Shown here piece by piece: positions 10,901 to 21,891 of a stretch of 64,000 bases of DNA (within the stretch, counting starts at the first letter, position 1; each line of letters begins with the position of its first letter). Source of the DNA: Cylindrotheca closterium (taxonomy: Eukaryota > Bacillariophyta > Bacillariophyceae > Bacillariales > Bacillariaceae); assembly GCA_933822405.4 (NCBI GenBank), contig CAKOGP040001936.1, forward strand, positions 186,001 through 250,000. The letters run 5' to 3'. A program made the translations under genes and the position numbers. The notes beneath the pieces are model-generated. The model saw only the letters and a list, made by a program, of their open reading frames with translations, was not told the origin of the DNA and searched no databases.

Positions 10901-13900
10901 ACATTGAGTTCAGATGCACAGGAACATCATGACAGTATGGTGGAGCTTCTTTCTTTCGGTGGGAAACCTGGACAGGACAAGGTGCTGAGCACCCCAAACG
11001 AGGACCCGCCAATTGCTATCAGATGCGAAGAACTAAAGTGTAATGACTCAAAAGCGTGGTCACTGGCTGCCAAAGTAACCTCTTCGGCGATTTTGAATCT
11101 CTACTTTGATGAACTAAAGGATTGCGCTGCATTGTGCATTGAGGCACTAATGATGCCAAGCTGGTCCAAGAGAAATCCCCGAAATGTAGGCAACGTAATA
11201 TTTCCTCCGCATTCGCTGGGTGCTTTCTTTCATTCCCTCATACCCAAGATGCAATCAAGCGGGAAAAAGACAAAGAATCTCGATATCGATTTCGGTTCAA
11301 ATTTCGAGGAACCGGCAGTTGAGCGCATGATGAAGAAGTTTCTCGAGGAATTTCTGCCGCATCTAGATATGATTTTGTGCCGTTGCGAACTCGCAAATTT
11401 CACCATACAAATACCTATTGGTCCATCCAACAGCAAGCGAATTGGTTTAATCCTTAACCAATCTGACCTCTCTATGATGTTATGCCCAGATCCGGATCGA
11501 TTGGTCCACGAAATTGAAGAGGTCCTATCTACCGAAACATCGAAGTGGCGCTTCATGATGGCGTCAAAAGCCAGTGGTTTGCATTTGGGATTTTTGTCAC
11601 GCTCCAGTCTTTTCGCGCACCCTTCTACTGATCCCAACAGTGATGTTCAAATCCTCGTACAGCCATGTGGTATTGACGTCACTTACTCTGGAGGGCGGTT
11701 CGACCTCTCGATGAGTGACAATCTACGAATAGGTGATATTCGCTTGCTTGAAGCTCAAGTATCTCACATGAAAGAGATCACAAAGAATTTCAAAGACAGG
11801 ACACTGGATCTTTCTGCCCAGCTTTCCACGTTGCCTGCATGGCCAAGCGCAAAAGGCAAAGGGTTTGATGTCCATGCGAAAGAAACAAAATATGATGGAG
11901 AGGAGGAGACGGCGAACCTTCGTGCAGTTCGCAATTCTCGATCCCTACTGGATATGTTGCACACTGAGCTTGTCGAGTACGAACAGAGGGTCAGAGATGA
12001 GCTTGGGAAAAAGGATTTAAAGGTGGCTCTTTTGCAAAAGGAAGTGTTCGTCAAGGAACGAGAACGCTTCAGTGCGGTGTCTCTTTTGGCGTCACGTGCG
12101 TCTGGTTGGATTCGAATGGGTGGTGTCCACTTGGTTGGTCAAAGAGTCACTAGGAAGGCAACAATGCTGCCTTACTGGATGATTCTCCGAAAGGAACTGA
12201 TTCTCCTGTTCAGCGCACCTGGGGAGGTAAGATAGAGTTTCAATCTCGAAGGTTTCCTTTTTACGTTTCTGACATTATCTCTGTAGCTCCGGCCACTCGA
12301 TGCAGTACAACTAGGAGGCGCTACGATAAGAGATCTCGGTGGAGCAGGTGTCAAACGAGGTTTTGCAATAGTCGAAAGAGACAACACTACAAGGTTTTTC
12401 GTCTGCGAATCTGCTGCCGACTATACGGTTTGGATAAGCGATCTATCAGCCGCTATTTTGGCTTGCAACGGGACAGTAGATGTGGGCGGAACAGTAGACG
12501 AAAAAGGCGATGCTAGTGGTAACGTGGAAAAAAGCCTTGGCAACATGGACACAGTCGAAGGAGAAGGACCGGGTTTGCGGGAGAAAATCAATCTATCAAA
12601 TCGTCTTGCAGGTGCAAAGAACAAGTTTGGTTCTGCGATACAAACAGCACGGCAGAAAGGAAGGGTAGTGTCTGACACAGCTAGGCAGAAGAGCAAGGAA
12701 ATGTCAGATCGCTTCGACGGTAGTAGCAAGGGTTCACTGGGGTCGACGGATAGGTTTGAATCCGAAGATGCCCGTTCTACGACTGGAAACAGCACTACTG
12801 ATGGTGAGGGTAACGAGGGCAAAGGCCGTTTCAGTAGATTTGGATCAGCACTCCAAAGTGCACGACAACGAGTTCGTGAAACCGCTGAAGAAAAACAAGG
12901 TTCCCTAGCTGGCCTACGCAATAAAATCCCAGTGCCAGGTCGGCTAACAAAGGGAGACAATCGTCCAACGGAAGTGGAGGTGATACACAACGACTCTATT
13001 GAAATTTATTCCTGGAGATGCCGTGCATGCACTTACACCAGCAATGTCGAGAATGCTCCAACTGTACAATCGACTTGCGAGATGTGTGGGTCTCCATGGC
13101 AACCAGAGGAAGTAAACGACCAGGAAGCTTCAGCGCCCGCTGCTCCGTCACCAAACGATCCGAATGCGAGCTCTAATCACAGTCCCTTGACACCAGTTGA
13201 AGAATCCCAAGAAGGGAATACGGGTGCAAACCGTGGCGATACCAACCGCCGCGGGTTTCTTGGAATTGGAGGTGGTCTACCAAAACAAGATGGCATGAAT
13301 CTCCAAGGAAGGTTCAACTTCCGGAAGAAAAACAGCGATATCAGCGAAAGGTATTCACCAATCACGATGCGAGATATTTTTGCTCGAGGACGAGCCCCAC
13401 CCTTACCTGACCACGCATTGGATTGGGAACCGTTGAAGTTGTTTGAAGGTCGTTGGATTGTATCTGTGACACCGGAACCAGTCGACTCCAATATCTCAAA
13501 ATCTACCACAGAAACAGAACCCCAGGAAGTGCCGTCTGACAATACTTCTGAACAAAACAGTGATTTAGCTCATAAGCCTTCTTCCGCACCAGGAGAGAAT
13601 GTTCGAGCTTTCTTCCGCATCAAGGTGCGACAATGCGACAAGAACCATAAAGATTCTTCGTCAGAGAATCTCCGCACACTGGGTGATATTCTTGAAATCT
13701 ATACCCAAGTTTCGGAAGATATTGAGCGGATTGCAGCACAGCTCCTTCAAGTCGATACCACCAATGGCCAGGTATCATTAAGCGACAGGGAGAACGTGGT
13801 CGATAAACTAGTGGTTTGCGGTATGATGCTGGGTGGCATCTTGGATATGGATGAGATGTCCAACCTTTTGAACAAGACTCGCAACTACCAAGGTATGTGC

Positions 13901-14924
13901 TTTGTTCAGATTTTGTAGGCGAATGATGTGATATCTCAAAAGTTTTACTGTAGCGGATGTATTGGAGGGATTCTTGAACTCAGTACTTGAATGCCCAATG
14001 CCAGTAGGCACCCTAGGAAGCCTTACAGAGGTTCTTGGAATATGTGTTTCGACTAAAGACGTCACCCTCGTACCATCTCAAACAGAATCTAGAACAGAAA
14101 GTGCGAAAGATGACACTGTGACTTCAACTATTGAACTTGGTGAAAACCGGAAAGCTAACAAAGAAGACGACATGTTGTTGTCGGCATCACAACTGGAACC
14201 AGAGAAAATGCTCTCTCTAATCTCTACTTGCGGTGCTCAGATGCTTCGAGCCGAGTACAATAGTCCACGGCCTACAAAAAACCGACCTGTGACACAGTCA
14301 GAAACCGAAGCTCTTCCGGTCCCAGCGGTTATTAATAAATTTACGGCCTTTGGATCGCCGCTTCTGCCAGCTTCGATCCAAAAGGAACTTCAAAGACCTT
14401 TACATGACGCTCTCATTCGAATCATGGCTGAACGTGACGTGTCAAATGCACAACTCATTGGAAGCAGTGTCCTACATGCCCATGCACTCGAAAATGAGAA
14501 GCGAAAGAATAGATTGCTTGAGCTGGAACTCGAGGTTTTGCGTCGGTTGTCGCAGGCAAATCAGCCTAGTGGTAACTTATTCGGTGGCCAACTAGCTGCC
14601 ACTGTGCCACACAAGGATCTGGAAGCAAAGGTGAAGAAGCTCCAGCTTGAAAACAGTGACGACATGATGATAGCATTAAGTCAACAGCTTGGAGTAGAAA
14701 TTCATGCCAAGACTGAGCTTGAGGCTGAAATCAAGAGGATGAAAGAGAGCGATAAACTCAAAAGTGAGGTTGAAATAGCCGAAAACGAAGCACTGAAAAA
14801 AGAACTAAAGAGGGTGAAGGATCTCCTGGCTGCAGAGGAGCGCAGTAAACAAAGCGCCTTTATGGAATCTGAAAAGTATAAGGCTTCATACGAACGCCTG
14901 AAGGCAGAGCATGGAGAAAACTAA
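7973..14924 (+). CDS. Chorein-domain (VPS13/BLTP-type) protein with PH domain and RanBP2 zinc finger
   Basis: Four exons are inferred: 7973-8017, 8117-12226, 12287-13892 and 13954-14924, together 2243 codons in one frame. Donors are GTGAGA, GTAAGA and GTATGT; acceptors end in AG. The tiny first exon gives MEKYVLGYFREQLSK, continuing EQVNANLLNGKGEIRDLQIN, a classic chorein N-terminus. This hydrophobic-groove family moves bulk lipid between membranes at contact sites. A PH domain spans exons 2-3 (about residues 1340-1445, closing with YTVWISDL). A RanBP2-type zinc finger (WRCRAC ... CEMCGSPW) lies near 1628-1656, and a charged coiled coil fills the last 200 residues. Order of domains is seen directly; lipid transfer is family knowledge; organelle targets are unknown. 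Confidence 0.85.
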
Positions 14925-14989
14925 GTAGATAGGAATTGTTTCCGATGGGAGACATCAATTAGTATTCCTTTCAAATGGAACTAGACAAT

Positions 14990-16216
14990 TCAGCAAGACG
15001 ACAGTGCATTGTCCGCAATCTGCGTCAGGTCTTCTTCAACTTGCTCCCGCGTCTTCCCGCACCAATGTTTGTGATACTTAAAATGTTTCTTTTGGCACGC
15101 TGTACTGCAGTATTGAGCTAGCCTACAACGAGAACATCGAAGCAGTCCTATTCTGATAGATAAGCACGCCCAGCAATGGCGAGAACCTTTGACGCGTTTC
15201 CACTTTTTGAATTCATTCGAGTCGCCCTCATAAAATCTCGTCTCTGCTTTTTCCCTAATATCTTGTTTTGATGGCAGCGCTATGTACAACACAGCCTCGG
15301 CATCAATAGCGGACTGAAACCGATCTGTCGAAGGAAAAAGATGAATCTGCCGCCGAATCGAAAATCCTGCCCACTCGTAAAAGAATCGTTTGTCTGTCAC
15401 TGTCGAGCCCGCTTCGTCCAGTTCAATTTCCGTATTGGTCAATCTTGTTGCCTTTATTTGAATGCTTCGAGCTGATGCATCATTGTTCAATGATTCCAAA
15501 GTGAAGTTGTCCTTTACAAATCTCTTCACCCAAAACCACAGCTCCTCCAAGAACTTGCGGCCCCTGTATTCCTTATGTACTGAAATCATTTCTATTGTTG
15601 GACCGATGCTAGGGTCTTTTGACATATCCTTGTAGGCTAGCAAGCATCGAGCAACAACTATGTCACAGATACAGAGATCGAATTTTGTGGAAATGCCTTG
15701 TTTCAGGTCACCTCCAAAGCCTGTTGTAACTCGAAGAATCTTTTCTTGCCCGACTTGCCGTTCTATCGTGTCATGAAAAAGGAAAGCACAGTAACCCCAT
15801 TGACAGAATGCCGAGATTTTGAAGATCATTTCACATCCTGCCTCATCTGTAGCTTCAAACATTGCATACCGACCAACATTGGCTTCGTATTCACCAGTGT
15901 ACATGAATCCTTTCAAGAGTACTTCCCCTGCAGCATTCTTGATCGCAACTCTATCATCCGATATTCTTTCTACCTTAGCTTGAAGCTTCTCATGCGCCAT
16001 ACGAAAAAAGTCCAACAGATCTTGAAATACTGATTCTGCAAAGTTACATGTCATCCACATTGTCCCATGGTTTTCTCTGGCAATGGGATTGGCACTGCCA
16101 CATTGCACATGCTCCCAATCCACTGGCCAATCTGACTTGTTGTTGATATTGGGCAGTTCAATTTGTAAAGCTCGGACGAGACTGCTCTCAACTAACGATC
16201 GCCGTGCTTCTTTCAT
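14990..16216 (-). CDS. MYND zinc-finger protein with GNAT-like segment
   Basis: This 408-aa intronless protein ends in a MYND finger (about residues 347-390: CWACLSI ... LRCSRCRLAQYCSTACQ ... H ... C), with a complete set of Cys/His ligands. MYND fingers normally bind proline-rich partner peptides. Upstream, ISVHKEYRGRKFLEELW near residue 216 resembles the acetyl-CoA loop of GNAT acetyltransferases (R-G-x-G/K type), and FYEWAGF fits a late GNAT strand. The match is partial, so acetyltransferase activity is only a suggestion. The start is placed at the ATG at 16216; the frame stays open two codons further upstream without an ATG. It converges with the preceding chorein gene, with about 65 bp between stops. 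Confidence 0.75.
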   Translation of the reverse strand: MKEARRSLVESSLVRALQIELPNINNKSDWPVDWEHVQCGSANPIARENHGTMWMTCNFAESVFQDLLDFFRMAHEKLQAKVERISDDRVAIKNAAGEVLLKGFMYTGEYEANVGRYAMFEATDEAGCEMIFKISAFCQWGYCAFLFHDTIERQVGQEKILRVTTGFGGDLKQGISTKFDLCICDIVVARCLLAYKDMSKDPSIGPTIEMISVHKEYRGRKFLEELWFWVKRFVKDNFTLESLNNDASARSIQIKATRLTNTEIELDEAGSTVTDKRFFYEWAGFSIRRQIHLFPSTDRFQSAIDAEAVLYIALPSKQDIREKAETRFYEGDSNEFKKWKRVKGSRHCWACLSIRIGLLRCSRCRLAQYCSTACQKKHFKYHKHWCGKTREQVEEDLTQIADNALSSC

Positions 16217-16352
16217 GGGCAATGCACATTCGAAATCCAGAGGTTTTATGGATTAGTCGTAGTCGTAATAGATTTGATCAGTGATGCGAATTAAAAATCA
16301 TTCAATTTTATAAATCAGCTATATAATAAATAATTTCACAGAGATGGCAGAT

Positions 16353-16425
16353 TCACTATTAGCTCAGTTGGTAGAGCGTGCGACTGTTAATCGCAAGGTC
16401 AGCGGTTCGATCCCGCTATAGTGAG
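16353..16425 (+). tRNA. tRNA-Asn (anticodon GTT)
   Basis: This 73-nt cloverleaf is complete. The acceptor stem TCACTAT pairs with ATAGTGA, the D stem is GCTC/GAGC, the anticodon stem TGCGA/TCGCA encloses loop CTGTTAA with anticodon GTT, and the T arm is AGCGG-TTCGATC-CCGCT. There is no intron and no encoded CCA, as expected for a nuclear gene. The internal A box (TAGCTCAGTTGG) and B box (GGTTCGATCC) are intact. A run of eight T at 16427-16434 serves as RNA polymerase III terminator. Confidence 0.97.
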
Positions 16426-16442
16426 TGTTTTTTTTCGACATA

Positions 16443-16569
16443 ACTGCAACTACTACTGCGAAGTATTATTTTACGCATGGTGTTATTAAAAATACCTGGT
16501 ACCATACATGTACAGACTGCAACTACTGTGAAGTATTATGTTATGCATGGTGGTACCATACATGTACAG
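16443..16569. repeat. Imperfect two-copy tandem repeat
   Basis: Two adjacent related segments, 16443-16515 and 16516-16569, both begin ACTGCAACTACT and both end GGTACCATACATGTACAG. The first copy has an extra AT-rich insertion of about 19 bp. It sits just downstream of the tRNA-Asn gene. No coding potential is seen. Confidence 0.75.
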
Positions 16570-16705
16570 GAGCGCACAGTGTAAGAAGGGTGAAGTTACA
16601 ATTGTCGCATCAGTCTTCAGTACTAATATACTATGGTCCAGCTGAGGCAACAGGTATCTAGACGAATTAAAAAGCAATTTACAATCAACGCGTCATAGAA
16701 ATCTT

Positions 16706-18347
16706 TTAATGATCCCTTCGCTTCTTTCGTTGCCCGCTCCCTCGTTGATTATGAAGTGCTCCACCTCTTCCTCCGCTACCACCGGCATAGCCCTTCCGAA
16801 TCTGCTTATGGATACTTTCCTCCAGTCCACCGTCGTCTCCTTTTCCAGTTCTTCGTTTTCTTTGACCCTGTCCTTTTGTTGCGGCCAACTGCTCCTTGAG
16901 CTCTCTTGTCGCTAGTCGTTGGGCTTCATTGACACGCTCTAGAAGCACCAAGACAGTCTCTTCATCCAACTTATACTCGGGTAACTTCTTTCCCAACAGG
17001 CCCTCGAGTCGTTGGTAGACCTCTACATCATACTGTGTCACCATTGCAATAGCCTTACCTGACTTTCCAGCACGGGCAGTCCGACCGACTCGGTGGATGT
17101 AATCCTTACCATGTCCTGGTAAATCAAAGTTCACCACAACGTCGACATTGGGGATGTCCAAACCGCGAGAGGCCACATCAGTGCAAATCAGAATCGAACG
17201 AGACCCGCTGGTGAATTTGTTCAGTGCACCCAAACGTTTTGGCTGAGACATTTGTCCATGTAGACAGATTGCAGGAAATCCAAGATTTCGCAACATCAGA
17301 GCCAATCTCTGGACATTGTTACAAGTTGCTCCTGTGAGAAAAAAAAAGCATGGACGAGGGTGAGAAGCAGTCCCAATGGACAAACATGCAAACTTTCATT
17401 CTACAATCCACAATTTGTTGCGTACCAAAGACAAGTATCGATTGTCCCGCAAACTCGTTAATCAAATATGTCAGGTAGCAGTCCTTGTACTTTGCAGGAA
17501 TGAAGAGATAATTCTGTAGAAGGTGTTTTGGCGTTTGGAATTTTGTGGAGACTTCGACCTTGATTGGATCCTTCAAACACGCTCGCTGCAGTTTTTGAAC
17601 CTTGGAAGTCATGGTAGCCGAGAAGAGCAACGTTCTTCGTTCCTCTGGAATAACTTGCAAAAGTTCGTTCAACTCTTGTTCAAAGTCTAACGAGAGCATG
17701 CGATCAGCTTCATCCAGTACAAGATACTTCAGCTTGCGAAGATGGAATCCCTTTGTGTTTGTCAAGTGATCCAGCAGCCGACCGGGTGTGGCAACAATAA
17801 TGTGCGGATTGCGGCCAAGCGCGATAGCTTGTTGCGTTTGAGAAACACCACCAACGACACAAACACTTGTTGCCCCCATTGCCTGTCCAAGACCCTCGAC
17901 GACTTGGTGAATTTGAAACGCCAATTCCCTCGTTGGTGCCAAAATGACTGCAAAGACAGCACCACGGACAGGGTTCTCAAGAAGATTCTGCAATACCGGT
18001 ATGCAAAACGCTCCAGTCTTTCCACTTCCTGTTTCTGCAAGACCAATAATATCTCTTCCCTGCAGCGCGTCAGGCAATACTTTTTCCTGAATACGGGTTG
18101 CATTTGCCCAGCCCAACTTATCACATGCCTCACAGATGGCCTCGCAAACGCCAAGAGAAGCAAATGATGTTTCGGTCAATATTCCAACCTCCCCGTCAGG
18201 TTCGTCGGCAGAACCTTGTGCTGTCTTTGGTTCCTCATTTTCATTCGTTCTTCTTTCGACCGCCTTCTTTTCTTCTGCTTCTACTTCTACGTCCTCTTTG
18301 CGCACCACATTGCTCTTGATTTGCTTCTTTTTCGACGCTGATCCCAT
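16706..18347 (-). CDS. DDX47: DEAD-box RNA helicase, DDX47/Rrp3-like
   Basis: Two exons on the minus strand, 18347-17426 and 17331-16706, with a 94-nt intron (donor GTACGC, acceptor CACAG), give 515 aa. The join reads [17 protein letters not shown]. All helicase motifs are present: the Q motif ending [37 protein letters not shown], then [11 protein letters not shown] and [10 protein letters not shown]. Overall layout and the late motifs best match DDX47/Rrp3, a nucleolar helicase for 18S rRNA processing. The C-terminal tail is basic and glycine-rich (GGSGGRGG), typical for RNA binding. The paralogue assignment is less certain than the DEAD-box call itself. Confidence 0.92.
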
Positions 18348-18568
18348 CTTGGGTTGTTTCGTTGCGAGGGAAGGTATCTATCGAAAATGGAAATGTAAAG
18401 AAAATGGCATGAGTTTTGGATTATTGGTGGTGTCGGATGGTTTGATTCATCGGACTAATATCTTTGATTCTGAATTCCTGATTCCGTTTTTCAACTGCAA
18501 GTCGAAAGTTACAGTCAAAATTGATCTCTTACTGGTACGAGTATACCGTATCCAAGATCGTCATCAAA

Positions 18569-19424
18569 ATGATGTTTTACATCAGCCTTCTCCTCATCCA
18601 GCTAGCTCTATGCACTGGGTTCTCAGTGAGGCCCTCGTCAATTACCAATTCTTTGGTTGGACAAGGAAGATACTCAGGTTTCCCATCTTCAAGTAATGGC
18701 TTGGCTCAATTCATGAGCACTGATGACAACGACGTCACACCTCAAAGAAGGAGAAGGCGGAAGAAGGTTGACACCGACTTGACTGACAAAGTGAATGAAG
18801 ACAGTGGGGAAAGCGTGATCGCCAATGCAACGATAGATTTGAAACCGCGAGCTAGAGCACCCGTTACGCTAGAAGTACAGGATGTAAGAGGACTCGTAGG
18901 AGGGGTTCCAAGTGTCAAATCCACTCGTAATCCTCCTCCAACTACAAAGTCGAATGCCCCTCCCACTCCAATGGCCAGCGACCAAAGCTTGGAAACTTCA
19001 ACAGATGGCACAGTGCCAGACGATTCCTTCGCTCAACTCTTGGAGGATGCGCGTAGAATGAGCGACGATACCGGTGGTATTGGTGACAGTGGAGGTGACG
19101 GTGATGACACTATTAAGGCCAAGGCCCGTAATATTCTATCGACAATTGTGACGGCCGACTTTTTTGTTGTTTTCGGGTTTCTCCTTTGGTTTCTTGCTGG
19201 GATTGGATTCCGTGCCGTCTTCAATGATGACACCGTCCAAATTGCATTCAATAGTAAGATTTTGTGTTGATGGGCACCGGTGACTCTCAACCAAACACTA
19301 TCCTGACACTTCCATTCTTCTTCATAAAGATAATTTTGAACTTCTTGTGCAACCAGCTCTAGGGGTCTTGATGTTGGGAACAGTTGCCGGCAACTTCTTG
19401 AAGGACGAGGAGGAAGAGGATTAG
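18569..19424 (+). CDS. Putative plastid-targeted membrane protein, function unknown
   Basis: Two exons, 18569-19253 and 19357-19424, with a 103-nt intron (donor GTAAGA, acceptor ACCAG), give 250 aa. The N-terminus starts MMFYISLLLIQLALCTGFSVRP: a signal peptide followed by a GF/SxRP motif, like the bipartite presequence of diatom plastid proteins. The middle is acidic and basic by turns and looks disordered. Two hydrophobic helices close the protein: DFFVVFGFLLWFLAGIGF and, across the exon junction, the TLGVLMLGTVAGNF segment, followed by an acidic tail. The start at 18569 is chosen because it makes the signal peptide. No family is recognised; the plastid location is inferred. Confidence 0.72.
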
Positions 19425-19530
19425 ACCTAATATTTTCAAAGTATTCTCCTCATCTACCATCAGTCCAGTTCACTTCACTTCACTTCATTTTATTGCCCAC
19501 ATCCTTTGCTAGCTCTCTTGTTTTGCCATT

Positions 19531-20871
19531 CTATTTTCGCTTTGCTGTTGATAGGTCATTATTTCCTGCAGGATGCAGCGAGGCTGGCAGCTCCTTGTTC
19601 AAAGCGTGGTATGTTGCTCCTCTAGTTGTGATTGCTCCACCACCCAAGCATACCAGACCCTTAAGGTAAATACCACAGACTTGACCAGTAGCAATACCAC
19701 GGAATGGTTTCTCCAAGACGACTTCAACCCCTCGACCATCCTTTGTTGCCCTCACCTCGCACTCGTTTAGTGGCTGTAGGTGCCTTATGCGACACTGTGC
19801 CTTGAGCGGAAGCTTTGGTGGGATTCCTTGAATCCAATTTACGCCCTCCACTATAAATGAGTCGCTATACAGAGCCGGATGGTGAGTTCCTGGACAAACA
19901 AGTACAGTTTTTGCATCTGGTTTGTCGACCACAAACCACTTTTGCGCAGCCCCGGATATCTTTGCCCCCTGTCCAATTGTGGCATATGCTAGTGAAGGTG
20001 TTTCACTCGGATAGAAGGATGATATCACCGAACCATCGTCAACATTGATGCACGTGGCTTTCATCTCCTGCCCACTCTTGGGCTCGATGTACTCGTTAAC
20101 AAACTCTGCATGGCGCCTCTTTCCAATAAAGCAAATGCCCATCGATTCTCGTTTTGACGCAGTTGGCAATCTGGCAGATTGTGCTATATCTCTGACAGAC
20201 TCTGAATGCATATCTCCTTGCGATGGGTCTTTGGTAGATCCCTTGTTCAGATCTCCGAGGGGGAACATGACACCACGCAATGCATTCGCAGACACTCCAC
20301 AGAGGAAATAAGACTGATCTTTGCGTACATCTCTCGCTGCCATCAGGATGGGCTGTTCCATATCCAAAAAATCTGCCGATGCGGGATTGGAATCAAGGAA
20401 TTCTTCTAGACAAAGAGGGACTTGCGTTCTATCATCAGACCCATCATACAGTCTTGCATAATGCCCCGTCGCCAATGTATCAATGTCGAATCTCTTTCGC
20501 AGATATTCCTTCAGTACCCCAAATTTAATGTATCGATTGCAATCGACGTCTGGATTCGGCGTGATTGATTGAGACAAATTTGTAATATAGGGCTCAAACA
20601 CGCTGTTCCAATAATCCTGCTCAAATGATGTGTGAAAAATTGGAATATCCAGATGCCTTGCAACTGCTTGTGCATCCTTCCAGTCGCCTTCCCAACACTT
20701 TGTGTCTCGAGAGCCATCATCGTCGCCATGATAGTCCCAGTTTGACATGTGTATTCCAAGGACGTCCATGTTCATTTTAGTAAGCAGATGAGCTGCCACC
20801 GAAGAATCAACACCCCCGCTCAATGCAACTGCAACTTGGCGTCGTGCTAAGGGCGCGCTGAATAGTCCCAT
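19531..20871 (-). CDS. mnmA: tRNA-specific 2-thiouridylase MnmA
   Basis: This enzyme installs sulfur at C2 of the wobble uridine in organellar tRNAs. The 446-aa protein opens with the PP-loop VAVALSGGVDSSVAAHLL (near residue 18). The catalytic Cys111 lies in NPDVDCNRYIKFG, and the second catalytic Cys247 in ESMGICFIGKR, so both redox-partner cysteines are kept. GHYARL and an FAD-independent C-terminal beta-barrel complete the family pattern. The frame extends five codons upstream, but the first ATG is at 20871 (MGLFSAPLARRQ). The short N-terminus is basic and could be an organelle signal, although none is obvious. It is divergent from the SET gene. Confidence 0.93.
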   Translation of the reverse strand: MGLFSAPLARRQVAVALSGGVDSSVAAHLLTKMNMDVLGIHMSNWDYHGDDDGSRDTKCWEGDWKDAQAVARHLDIPIFHTSFEQDYWNSVFEPYITNLSQSITPNPDVDCNRYIKFGVLKEYLRKRFDIDTLATGHYARLYDGSDDRTQVPLCLEEFLDSNPASADFLDMEQPILMAARDVRKDQSYFLCGVSANALRGVMFPLGDLNKGSTKDPSQGDMHSESVRDIAQSARLPTASKRESMGICFIGKRRHAEFVNEYIEPKSGQEMKATCINVDDGSVISSFYPSETPSLAYATIGQGAKISGAAQKWFVVDKPDAKTVLVCPGTHHPALYSDSFIVEGVNWIQGIPPKLPLKAQCRIRHLQPLNECEVRATKDGRGVEVVLEKPFRGIATGQVCGIYLKGLVCLGGGAITTRGATYHALNKELPASLHPAGNNDLSTAKRK

Positions 20872-21045
20872 TGCGTCGGTAGACACTTCAATGGAGGAGG
20901 GACGTGAATTTATAGTGTTACTGTATAATATATATTACTGCAAGGACAATTGTGACATCGCGAGGCTCTGCGCGAGCGGAAGTTGGTGCAAACGCAAAAC
21001 GCAAAACGCAACACGCAACACACAACACACAACACACAACAAGTA
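20872..21045. promoter_or_regulatory. Divergent promoter region with A/C-rich simple repeat
   Basis: The 174 bp between the ATGs of mnmA (20871, minus) and the SET gene (21046, plus) must hold both promoters. The plus-strand 5' UTR side, about 20990-21042, is a decaying simple repeat: ACGCAAA units grade into ACACAAC units. This leaves little room for conventional elements. A bidirectional arrangement is inferred only from geometry. Confidence 0.4.
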
Positions 21046-21891
21046 ATGTTGACAAGGAAGAAACTTACAAACACTGCAATATTGTCCATGGGGATTATCT
21101 CACTCATCACTTCTCATGGCTCTGCATTTGAATCGCTGCAGGTACATCAGCGTAGTATAGCGAAATCCTCTCGCAGCATTATCCGATGCCTGGGTTCACA
21201 AGATGGGGAGAAAGACGAAGTTATCGTTAGAACAATTGATACAGAAGCTAGCACGTTTGACTGGGATGACAGAATAGACATACAGAAGAGATGGACAAAT
21301 AGTGAAAAGGGATGGAACGTTGGCGTCGAGTGGAAAGAGACACCTTACGGAGCTGGTTTGTTCGCAACCCAAGACATTGATGCAGGGACGTTACTGCGGA
21401 AAGGGAGAATCGGCCTCAATCTCATCGAGTTCCAGTCTATTGAAGAGATCGACATTTTTTGCAGAGGAAGTGGTGATTGCAGCAGCTCTGAGATGGACGC
21501 AAAACTAATGTATGTGAAGGATTACCTGTGGGGCTTCAATCCCAATGCTGATGAAAGAGGCTACGATATTTTGGATAGCGGGGCAAACAAGCTGAGCCTG
21601 GAGCACGAAGAGGCGAGATTTTTTGGTATGTGGGTGCCAGGGAACGGATTGAATCACAGCCCAAACCCAAACACTGTATATCGAGCGGCAGTTCCAGGTG
21701 GCACAGAGGTTGGGATCGATCTTTTTGCATTGATAGACATCAGTAAAGATGATGAGCTACTGGATGATTATCGTCGACATGGTACTGCGCCGACTTGGTT
21801 ACTCAGTTTCGCTAGAGAACGGGGTGTTACTCTGAATTTTGCTGAATGTAACGATTTTGTTGTTTGCAGTGATGAAGGAAAGGGCCCATGA
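21046..21891 (+). CDS. SET-domain protein, putatively plastid-targeted
   Basis: This 281-aa intronless protein carries the SET signatures. TPYGAGLFATQDIDAGTLL (about residues 105-125) matches the N-SET G-x-G strand. GMWVPGNGLNHSPNPN (about 190-205) stands for the NHS/C motif, and DELLDDYR (about 235) is the D/E-Y element. The family methylates lysine in histones or, in plastids, Rubisco and aldolase. The N-terminus MLTRKKLTN followed by a hydrophobic stretch and SHGSAFESL looks like a signal peptide with an ASAF-type plastid motif, so a non-histone plastid substrate is possible. The ATG at 21046 follows the repeat-rich leader; an upstream non-ATG extension is repetitive and was rejected. Substrate unknown. 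Confidence 0.78.
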   Translation: MLTRKKLTNTAILSMGIISLITSHGSAFESLQVHQRSIAKSSRSIIRCLGSQDGEKDEVIVRTIDTEASTFDWDDRIDIQKRWTNSEKGWNVGVEWKETPYGAGLFATQDIDAGTLLRKGRIGLNLIEFQSIEEIDIFCRGSGDCSSSEMDAKLMYVKDYLWGFNPNADERGYDILDSGANKLSLEHEEARFFGMWVPGNGLNHSPNPNTVYRAAVPGGTEVGIDLFALIDISKDDELLDDYRRHGTAPTWLLSFARERGVTLNFAECNDFVVCSDEGKGP

